A DNA stretch of 64,000 nt from Megaleporinus macrocephalus (Eukaryota; Chordata; Actinopteri; Characiformes; Anostomidae). The translations under genes were made by a program, and so were the position numbers. The DNA is taken from NCBI GenBank assembly GCA_021613375.1, contig CM038716.1, forward strand, positions 11,308,774-11,372,773. The letters are read 5' to 3'. Shown piece after piece: positions 54,548 through 64,000 of the stretch. The number at the start of each line of letters is the position of its first letter. Positions within the stretch are counted from its first letter, which is position 1. Below the pieces are notes generated by a model. It was not told where the DNA came from. It did not search any database and saw only the letters and a program-made list of their open reading frames with translations.

Positions 54548-54672
54548 ATTACAGCTGACCCCTTTCATCCTGGACATCACATCTTCCAGACACTTTCCTC
54601 TGGGAGAAGACTCAGGACCATCAAGACCAGCACGACCAGACATGCTAACAGCTTTTTCCTCAGAGCTGCTAC
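54548..54672 (+). pseudogene. LINE ORF2 C-terminal fragment, copy 1
   Basis: Codes DPFHPGHHIFQTLSSGRRLR then TIKTSTTRHANSFFLRA, the pattern HPGH..F..LPSGRR.R..K.RT.R...SFFP.AV found at the end of fish LINE reverse transcriptases. Continues directly into the SINE-head array. Confidence 0.65.
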
Positions 54673-54678
54673 TCTGGT

Positions 54679-55556
54679 GTACGGTGGTGTAGTGGTTAGT
54701 ACGGTGGTGTAGTGGTTAGTACGGTGGTGTAATGGTTAGTACAGTGGTGTAATGGTTAGTACAGTAGTGTAGTGGTTAGTACAGTGGTGTAGTGGTTAGT
54801 ATGGTGGTGTAGTGGTCAGTATGGTGGTGTAGTGGTCAGTATGGTGGTGTAGTGGTTAGTACGGTGGTGTAATGGTTAGTACAGTGGGTGAGTGGTTAGT
54901 ATGGTGGGTGTAGTGGTCAGTATGGTGGTGTAGTAGTTAGTACGGTGGGTGTAGTGGTTAGTACGGTGGTGTAGTGGTTAGTATGGTGGTGTAGTGGTCA
55001 GTACGGTGGTGTAGTGGTTAGTATGGTGGTGTAGTGGTTAGTATGGTGGTGTAGTGGTTAGTATGGTGGTGTAGTGATTAGTATAGTGGTGTAGTGGTTA
55101 GTATGGTGGTGTAGTGTTAGTACCGTTGGTGTATGGTTTAGTACGGTGGTGTAGTGGTTAGTATGGTGGTGTAGTGGTCTGTACGGTGGTGTAGTGGTTT
55201 AGTATGGTGGTGGTAGTGGTTAGTATGGTGGTTGTAGTGGTTAGTACGGCGGTATAGTGGTTAGTATGGTGGGGTGAGTGGTTAGTATGGTGGTGTAGTG
55301 GGGGGGGGGGGGGGGGGTTTAGTATGGTGGTGTAGTGGTTAGTACGGCGGTATGTGGTTAGTATGCTGGTGTAGTGGTTAGTATGGTGGTGTAGTGGTTT
55401 AGTATGTGGTGTAGTGGTTAGTATGGTGGTGTGAGTGTGGTTACGTATGGTTGGTGTAGTGGTCAGATATGAGTGGTGTAGTTGGGTTAGTGATGGTGGG
55501 TAGTTGGTTAGTACAGTGGTGTAGTGGTTAGTACGGTGGTGTAGTGGTCAGCACGG
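54679..55556 (+). repeat. Third SINE-head 20-bp minisatellite (~43 copies)
   Basis: Unit GTACGGTGGTGTAGTGGTTA, increasingly irregular from about 55100 and with a G-run at 55300-55317. Enclosed between two copies of the same LINE fragment. Confidence 0.93.
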
Positions 55557-55700
55557 TTACAGCTGACACCTTTCATCCTGGACATCACATCTTCCAGACA
55601 CTTTCCTCTGGGAGAAGACTCAGGACCATCAAGACCAGCACGACCAGACATGCTTACAGTTTTTTCCTCAGAGCTGTTAGTCTCATTAACCACAGTGATC
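55557..55700 (+). pseudogene. LINE ORF2 C-terminal fragment, copy 2
   Basis: Nearly identical over ~120 bp to 54548-54672, coding DTFHPGHHIFQTLSSGRRLR and then a RHAYSFFLRAVSLIN ending that is closer to the family consensus. Confidence 0.65.
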
Positions 55701-55739
55701 ACCCTGCACTTCAAACTCATACCTGAACTGAAGCTCACT

Positions 55740-57290
55740 GCATTACAGGAACTCCTTTATAACATAATGCTTATTTGCACAGCTGTACTAGAGGTTACGA
55801 GAAGTTTATGGTTCAGCAAATCCCATCATTTTATGGCAAGAACCTCCAAGGAAGCCTGCCCAAACATGGGCCAGATGGAACATGAATACAGGCCTATATG
55901 ATTGTGCAATTGCCCAGACCTCCTCAGATCAAGTCTGTACCACGGCATCCTCAAGGATAAAGCTTATACTCTGAATCCCTCTCTTCATTTCATCAGCAAA
56001 TAAAGAAGTTACAACATAGCCGATGTGTTGGATATGGGGGAGACTGGGAGGGGTCCAACGATCATGTCCAGATGACCGGGCCCAAACATCTCCCTGAAAC
56101 ATCTCTCTGAAACAGTGAGGCTTGTGGGACGCCTGATGAAAGATTGCATCAAACTTCAACCTGTTACTCTCCAAGAGGGTCTCCAGCGATGACCAATGCT
56201 AGTCAGAAAGAATAACGAGCTCTAAAAACAGAAAAGTCCACAGTGAATAGACCTGCTCGTCTAGTTCTGGAGAATACCGCTCTGTAAAACCTGTGAAGCT
56301 GAGTTAACAAGAAGACACACATTTTTTTAATGTAGATCTTGTTTGTACTTGTGAGGAAAATGCATTAGAAGTTTATAAATAATTAATTCAGTTCAGCATT
56401 TAAACAGTAAATATACTGAAATATACTGAACGGTATGTGTGGTGTGTTGGTGTTTCAGTAGCTGATGGTATAAGATGCTGATACTAGACTACTTCAGTAA
56501 ACAGGATACAGCATTAATTAGGATAGTTGATTAAATAGTATGAGGCTGGAGCTTATTTACATGGAGGGTCATTTTATTTGGTCTGGGTTGCTTCTCTGTG
56601 ATCATCACTGCGTCCCACTGTTAAACAATGGCACCTCAGTAGCGTTCACGTGTAATATTTCGGTTGAAAAACAGATTGAATTTCATTAGAAAGTAGAACT
56701 TTAGATGTGGTTGCAGCCGTCTGGTAGAGGACGGCACGTATCGACGGCTCTGAAATCTCTGTTTATGTGTTTGAATGGTTGAAGGAGCGTTGCTAAAGGA
56801 GGTGTCCACTGTGAGGGAGAATTGATTTGGAGCGAATGAAGGTCAGCTGGGTTGTTCATGTGTTCGGATGCACTTCTTTTTTTATCTCTCCGAGCCACAG
56901 CACATACAGCAGCACTCTTCATTCTGGGCTCCATTTGGACTTTATTTTCAGTTTTGAGTGGTTTCCGGTGTTCCTGATCACTAGGGGGCAGCAGATCCAG
57001 GAATGGGACTCAACGTTATAACAAACTACTCTAGAATAACCTACAAAAGGAATGGTGTGGAGGATTCAGCTAGGTTTCTGCACACAAAGACTTTTGGTTG
57101 AACAGTCGTTCTGAAAGGTTTGATGAGAAATACAATGTGGATCTACTTACTGGGTCAGAACTGTTCACAGTGGTGGTGAATGGAACCAGACGTCTACCTC
57201 TGAAAGCTCCCTCACAGAAAGTTATTATATGAAATGCTTATGAATACATTGTCTGATGTCTAAGACATTTTATGATAGCTTTGACAAAAC
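55740..57290. other. Intergenic sequence, nothing recognised
   Basis: No exon, RNA gene or clear repeat stands out. Short open frames here have no recognisable motifs. Confidence 0.35.
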
Positions 57291-57295
57291 TCATC

Positions 57296-57400
<105 letters not shown>

Positions 57401-57639
57401 CCCCACATATATGATTTATATGATAATATCATCAACATTCATATAAACTCTGTAGACACATTGAGATTCACTGTAGACATGGTGACCTTGGTTCCCATCA
57501 CCACCATCACCACCACTGTAAATGGTAAGTCAAGAATCCAAACCAAGTCAAGGGTTAATTTGTGAAGTGTGGGCCACTGAGACAGGGCAAGGAGGCGGAT
57601 CTCTGAAAAACTTGAGGCTGGAGTTCTGGGATGGACAAT

Positions 57640-58262
57640 GGTTCCACATCAGATCACACAGGATGGGCAGTTGTTCTGCATCAGATCCCACAGGATGGGC
57701 AGTTGTTCAGCATCAGACCACACAGGATGGGCAGTTGTTCAGCATTAGACTGTACAGGATGGCCAGCTGTTCTACATCAGACAGCAGAGGATGAGCAGTT
57801 GTTTAGCATCAGACCACAAAGGTTGGATAGTTGTTCTGCATCGGACCTCAAAGGATGGATAAGTGTTCTGCATCAGACCACACAGGATGGGCAGTTGTTT
57901 AGTATCAGACTGTACAGGATGGGCAGTTGTTCAGCATCAGACCACACAGGATGGGCAGTTGTTCAGTATCAGACTGTACAGGATGGGCAGTTGTTCAGCA
58001 TCAGACCACACAGGATGGGCAGTTGTTCAGTATCAGACTGTACAGGATGGGCAGTTGTTCAGCATCAGACCACACAGGATGGGCAGTTGTTCAGCATCAG
58101 ACCACACAGGATGGGCAGTTGTTCAGTATCAGACTGTACAGGATGGGCAGTTGTTCAGCATCAGACCACACAGGATGGCTAATTGTTCCACATCAGATCC
58201 CACAGGATGGGCAGTTGTTCTGCGTCAGACCACACAGGACGGGCAGTTGTTCAGCTCAACAA
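57640..58262. repeat. 32-bp minisatellite (~19 copies)
   Basis: Unit GGATGGGCAGTTGTTCAGCA plus TCAGACCACACA, alternating with TATCAGACTGTACA variants; a two-unit alternation is visible at 57890-58140. Confidence 0.95.
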
Positions 58263-58844
58263 TAGAGCCCACAGATAGTTAGCCCTGTTTGGATTGGCTG
58301 AGAACAGCATAGAGTGTTAATAAGGTACAGCAGGGACTCCAAACCACTGGGACTCACTTTGTTATCAAACCAGAAATTTTGAAAACACAGCAGAATTTAA
58401 AGACACTGTCTGATTAGCTGGGCCATCGGTAGCAATTAACAAAAAGTAGAACTCCACCTCTTTTCAGCCTTTACTGAGTGTAATTTCAACTTCTTTAGCT
58501 TTGAGACATAAAAAGTCTTCTGGAGAAGATAAAAACTTCTCAGTTAAGCAAGTTTAGAACGTGGCCAGCAGTGCTAGCCCCACTAAACCAAAGCACGCTC
58601 CCAAAACGAGGCGGTATCTTCTCGAGCCTCAAGCCCGTTTCATTTGTAGAGATAAGAAATGCCACCGTTTGCATCTGCCTAGCGCGAGGGCACTATCCAT
58701 AAAGGCCAAGCTGTCTCCGTACTTCTTCCTGTCCTCGTCTTCTCGCCGTCTTCAGTGTCTCCAGTTTTAATATCAACTACATGATCCATGGTGACCTCCC
58801 CCCACTGATGAGGCTGAGATGTTACACTGATCATCCATCTGTAG

Positions 58845-59165
58845 TCCATCTGATTCTCTGTATACTTTATTACCCTGTTCTTTAATGATCAGGACCCCCA
58901 CAGGACCACCACAGAGCAAGTACTATTAGGGAGGTGGGCCATTCTCAGCACTGCAGTGACACTGACCTGGTGGTGGTGTGTTAGTGTGTGTTGTGCTGGT
59001 GTGAGTGGAGCAGATACAGCAGTGTTGCTGGACACCTCAGCATAACTGCTGAACTGAGAATCATCCACCAACCAAAACTATCCAGTGACCACTGAGTGTC
59101 TAATAGAGTGGACAGTGAGTGGACACAGTGTTTAAACACTCCAGCAGCAGCAGCAGCAGCACTGT
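58845..59165. mobile_element. Partial palindromic element copy
   Basis: Begins AGTCCATCTGATTCTCTGTA and includes CATTCTCAGCACTGCAGTGA and the final AGCAGCAGCAGCAGCACTGTG, with the right arm missing. Confidence 0.75.
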
Positions 59166-59631
59166 GCTTGGTTTAAAGGGCTTGTTTGAGCCAATCAGCT
59201 GAGCCGCTGCTTCACCGTGTCATAGTTAATCTGCATGAGGTTGAGATCATTTCGGCCCGCCTTGCTGCTTGTTGCTAAATCACGACTACAAATCATGCAG
59301 TCCCGCGGGACATGGCTGGACACCTGCTGCTGCGTTGCCCGCCAGTGTGAGCAAACAGTAGGTCCGTTTTAATTCTTAATGATGTAATCGAATTGAAAAT
59401 GAGCTCATTGCTAAGATAGTTATGTAACAGACTGTTGCCTGATGAAGAAATATTGCTTGCTCACCAGCACCAGCACTTTCCCACCAATCACTGATGGACA
59501 GCTTATTGCTAATTACTGCTTTCTAAATCTTTTCTTCTGTGAAGAACACTACAGGGAATTAAGGAATTCATTAAAGGGCCCATATAGAAACCAAACCTTC
59601 ATCACTTCTTTAAATGAAACATCTCCTCAGA

Positions 59632-59633
<2 letters not shown>

Positions 59634-59708
<75 letters not shown>

Positions 59709-60185
59709 CCATAACATTAAACCACCTTATATACCATACAGGAGCTCCACTTACAGACTGTAGTTCCTCTGATTCTCTGTATACTTTATTACTCTGTCCT
59801 TTAATGATCAGGACCCCCACAGGACCACCACAGTGACACTGACGTGGTGGTGGTGTGTTAATATGTGTTTAAACACTTCAGTGTCACTGCAACGTCCAGT
59901 CAACAGTGTCCTGTGACCACTGATGAGGATGACCAACAACAGAGCTATCTTCTCTGACTTCTTTACATCTACAAGGTGGACCCGCAAGTAGTAGGAGTGT
60001 CTAATAGAGTGGACAGTGAGTGGACACAGTGTTTAAACACTCCAGCAGCAGCAGCACTGTTGTGTTTGATCAACTTGCACCAGCACAACACACAGTAAGA
60101 TTCCACCACCACCATGTGAGTGTCACAGCAGTGCTGAGAATGAGCCACCTACCTAATAGTACATGCTCTGTGGGGGTCCAGAGAA
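59634..60185. mobile_element. (AT)n plus palindromic element copy
   Basis: (AT)n at 59634-59705 is followed by TCAGCCATAACATTAAACCA, the outer end of the family, then both arms (GATTCTCTGTATACTTTATT; GCACTGTTGTGTTTGATC; CAGTGCTGAGAATGAGCCAC). Confidence 0.8.
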
Positions 60186-60214
60186 AGTGTGTAGATACAA
60201 TATATATATACATA

Positions 60215-60248
<34 letters not shown>

Positions 60249-60533
60249 CTTTTTTTTTTTATTGGTTCCATATGGGGGCCCTATGGGTAAAAAAGGCCTA
60301 AGACTTAATTGCCAATTAGCAGTTAATTAATTCCGAAGACCTCCAATAACTCAACTCAGTCCTCCAAGATATCTGAGTGTCCCAGCAGTGCTGAGAATGA
60401 GCCACCTCCCTAATAGTACATGCTCTGTGGGGGTCCAGACAAAGTGTGTAGATACAATATATATATTAAGTCTTAAGCCCAATCAAGTCCTTACCCATAG
60501 GGCCCCCATATGGAAACACCCCCCCCCCCCCCC

Positions 60534-60578
<45 letters not shown>

Positions 60579-60713
60579 TATAATATAAGACTTATATATA
60601 TATAAGACTTAATTGGGCCTAAGACTTAATTGCCAGTTAGCAGTTAATTAATTCCAAATATCTCCAATAAACACTCATTACTCAACTCAGTCCTCCAAGA
60701 TGTCTAAGGTTAG
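60168..60713. repeat. Rearranged block of direct and inverted copies
   Basis: Direct copies: ATGCTCTGTGGGGGTCCAGA at 60167 and 60419; AAGACTTAATTGCC at 60300 and 60622. Inverted copies: CCATATGGGGGCCCTATGGG near 60267 against CCCATAGGGCCCCCATATGG near 60494. AT, C and A runs separate them. Confidence 0.8.
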
Positions 60714-60719
60714 ATGATA

Positions 60720-61780
60720 TTGCTGGTGCATTTCCATATAAACCATATGTATATTTTAGATTGACTGCTGTCAGCACCTCATATATGAACTCAGAAGACA
60801 CAAGCAGGTTCACTGTTGCTTTGGATACTCACTAAAATGGGTATATTTGCACTGCAGGTGTCGAAACCCCTGGTTCCCATTGGCACCACTGTAAGAAACG
60901 ACTGCAGGCAATTATGTAACACTGACATACTGGCTCACAGCGACGGCTCCACACAGCATTCTCCACTCAGCCGTGTTAAATAAGCTTGAACTGCATAAGC
61001 ACATATAAGGTCTCGGTGCTGGCTGGCCAGCCAGGTAGCTTTGCTTATTTAGCAAAGCTGAAGGACGGCAGTTAAGCCATCTAGGTCAAGCCCTGTGAAG
61101 GCGGCCTCCGATATTAGCATGGCTAATGCTGTTTCCATGAAAGCTAATGGTGATGGGATGGTAATTTCATGCTAGCGTGGCTGATGCTACTTCAACAGGA
61201 GTGCGCACGCCGATAGCCTTAAAGCGGAGCGTTCAGACTCTATTGAGAATTAAGAAGGGATGCTAAATTCCTCCGAAGAGAGTTTTGGCAGCGTTGGAGT
61301 CAGCGGGAAGCACACACACACACGGTTACACCTCTTAGTAATCAAATCACACTCGCTCTCCTAAATGGGAGCGGCAGCTTTAGCAGGCCGAGAGCACGGC
61401 GGAGACAGCAGATGGCTCCAAAGAGCTTCAAACGAACCCAGAGGAGCGCCCCTCCGGAATCTCTGAGGCCTGTAAGAGCAGCCGAGAACTAAAGCCAGCT
61501 CTGAAGTCCGAGCTGCATGTGCGTGAAGCCCCAGAGGAGCGGCTCGGTCCTCAATCGGCCACGCGGGCTTCAGCTAACCCTGCTGCAAGCCTGGTTCCTG
61601 CATTATAGTACCTAAGAACAGAGAGCATACCCCACAGTGGTGGAGAGTAGTCTGTGGAGAGCTATATAATGCTATGGCGTGGCGTGAGACAAGGAATACT
61701 GATAAGGCCGGGAAGCAGGCAGGTCACTTCCAGCCACAAATTCTTTTCCATACTTGATAAATACCCAATTTACACTAGCT
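60720..61780. other. Intergenic sequence, nothing recognised
   Basis: Ordinary mixed-composition DNA with a short CA run near 61313. No gene supported. Confidence 0.35.
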
Positions 61781-61789
61781 AGAGTATAT

Positions 61790-63670
61790 GTGCCTAGGTA
61801 TCTTGGGTTCTAGATTGCCAGGGTTCTGTGTTTATACAGCTCTAAGTCCATAGGATTCCAGGATTCTGGGAATGGAGGACTTTGAAAATATAGGACCCTG
61901 AAAACACCAGACCCTTGGAATACTAGATCACTAGCAATTGTAATTTTTTTTAAATTATAGGGCAGGAATGCACGTCCCTGGAAATACAATTCCCTCAGAT
62001 TTTAGAATCTTGGAAATATAGGATCCTGGAAATAGCAGTGCCTGAAAATATAGGACCCTTTGATGTATCGAACCTCGGAATTATAGGACCCTAAAAATAC
62101 AAATCCCAGGAAATTTAGGATCAATACAATGTAATTCCTTTAGACTATATAAACATGAAAATATAGGATCCTGGGAATAGCAGTGCCTGGAAATATAGGA
62201 CCATTTGATGTATCGAACATTGGAATTATAGGACCCTAAAATACTAATTTTTTACAAATACAAAATTTAGGACCCATTAAATGCCATTTCTTTGGATTAC
62301 ATGAGCCTGGAAATATAGAAATATAGAACCCTGAAAACACCGGACCCTTGGAATACTAAACCACTAGCAATTGTAAATTCTTTGAAATTACAGGGCAGGA
62401 ATGCACGTCCCTGGAAATATAATACCCTCAGATTAGAAAACACTGGAAATATAGGATCCTGGAAATAACAGTCTCTGGGAACATTGGACCCCTTGAAGTA
62501 TAGAACCTGGGAACTAAAGGACACTAAGAATATGCATCACTGGAAATGTAGGACCCATACAATATAATTTCTTTGGACTATATGAACCTGGAACTATATG
62601 ATCTTGGGAATAACAGTCTCTGGGAATATTGGACCCATTGAAGTATAGAACCTGGGAATTATAGGACCCTAAAAATACAAATCCTGGGAAATTGAGGAAC
62701 TATAAAATGCCATTTCTTTAAACTACATGATCCTGAAAATATAGGATCCTGGAAATAACAGTGCCTGGAAATATAGGACCCTTTAAAGTATCGAACCTGT
62801 GAATTATAGGACCCTAAAAATACAAATCCCAGGAAATGTAGGACCCTTAAAGGTTTCCTTGGACTATATGAGCCTGGAACTATAGGATCTTGGGAATAAC
62901 AGTCTTAGGGAATATTGGACCCACTGAAGTATAGAACTTGGTAATTATAGAACCCTAAAAATACAAATCCCAGAAAATGTAGGACCCATACAATATACTT
63001 CCGTTGGACTATATGATCCTGAAAATATAAGATCCCGGGAATAACAGTGCCTGGAATTATAGGACCCTTTGAATTATCAAACCTGTGAATTATAGGACAC
63101 TAAAAACACAAATCCCAGGAAATGTAGGATCCTTAAATATTATTTCCTTGGACTATATGAGCCTGGAACTATAGGATTTTGGGATTAACAGTCTCAGGGA
63201 ATATTGGACCCTTTGAAATATTGAACCTGGGAATTATAGGAACCTAAAAATACACATCCCTGGAAATGTAGGATCCATACATACATATAATTCCTTTGGA
63301 CTATATAATCCTGAAAATATAGGATCCTGGAAATAACATGGAAAAATAGGACCATTTGAAGCATTGAATCTGTGAATTATAGGACTCTAACAATACAAAT
63401 CCCAGGAAATTTAGGACCCTTAAATGTTATTTCCTTGGACTATATGATCCTGGAAATATAGGACCCCTTAAAGTATTGAACCTGGGACTTATATGACCCT
63501 AGAAATACACATCCCTGGAAATGTAGGACCCATACAATGCAATTTCTTTGGATTATATGAGCATAGAACTATAGGATCCTGGGAATAACAGTGCATGGAA
63601 ATATAGGACCCTTAGAAATATAGAACCTGGAAATTATTTGACCCTGGGGCTACAAGGGACTGGAAGATGA
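61790..63670. repeat. Degenerate ~18-bp repeat with 144/288-bp higher order
   Basis: Loose units like CCTGGAAATATAGGACCC throughout. The longer motif TTGGACTATATGA recurs at about 62571, 62860, 63007, 63148, 63297 and 63436, giving steps near 144 and, between best matches, 288 bp. Confidence 0.75.
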
Positions 63671-64000
63671 TGTCCCATTGAACTATAGATCCCTGGGAAT
63701 AAAGAGCATATATACATATACTGTATATGGTACTGTCCTAGAAATATTAATAAACAATGCAGACTTTAACTAATGGCCACTAGGGGCATACTAACAACTT
63801 CTGAATTAGTAACTACCCTCAAATTCAACAGTATATGAGCAAGCATGATGCTGCTTACTTCTCAAAAACAATCCCGTCTAAGGCCCTGAATAGGCTGGAA
63901 CTGACCCAAAGTAAATGACCTGGAGAATACAGGACACTGGGATGACCATTCAACACCAGCCGGTCCATATAACTCATGAGCTGGCAAACATTCTTCTGAG

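Noticed and set aside
57522..58282. Frames with GSCSASDHTGW repeats (up to 183 codons)
   Set aside because: Produced by the 32-bp array; three frames are open because the unit is stop-free and 32 is not a multiple of three.

Overview
This is vertebrate genomic DNA, almost certainly from a teleost fish. It has small spliced exons with GT-AG introns, dense hAT- and Tc1-like DNA transposon remnants, SINE and LINE pieces of fish type, and exceptional amounts of simple and tandem repeat. The palindromic element with ends reading like TCAGCCATAACATTAAA suggests an ostariophysan (characin or catfish relative), but that is inference. Nothing prokaryotic is present. A run of 1000 N at 3001-4000 is an assembly gap.

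Two genes can be rebuilt exon by exon, in divergent orientation. On the minus strand, 24131 down to 6752, is psmd2, the 26S proteasome base subunit Rpn1. Twenty exons join without a phase error into 839 codons that follow the vertebrate protein. Only the last ~60 residues are missing; no exon for them is visible down to the window edge, so they probably lie in the N gap. Its introns carry a 20-bp minisatellite (10161-10657), a 32-bp minisatellite (13111-13981), a SINE-derived 20-bp minisatellite (15161-15848), two ~750-bp purine tracts (11362-12131, 19597-20333) and several hAT-type elements.

On the plus strand, 30848 to 46113, is a C-type lectin-like gene: a signal peptide split over exons 1-2, four CTLD exons in an A-B-A-B pattern, one enormous exon (37741-43805) of about 200 tandem 30-bp units coding a Thr-rich decapeptide with one N-glycosylation sequon per unit, and two short exons coding a hydrophilic tail. 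No membrane segment is seen, so a secreted, very heavily glycosylated lectin-mucin is inferred. The decapeptide exon is open at both ends but is broken by a cluster of eight 1-nt indels at 39650-40810.

The rest is repeats. The left edge (1-2970) holds degenerate repeats and a LINE reverse transcriptase remnant. The intergenic 24.1-30.8 kb holds a palindrome and a Tc1 remnant. From 46.1 kb to the end no gene is recognised: there is a SINE piece, a 1.6-kb fold-back element, several copies of a ~600-bp palindromic element, SINE-head minisatellites, a 27-bp AT-rich array, a 32-bp array and a 1.9-kb array with an 18/144/288-bp hierarchy. A recurring theme is that pieces of transposons (SINE heads, palindromic-element ends) have themselves been amplified into minisatellites.
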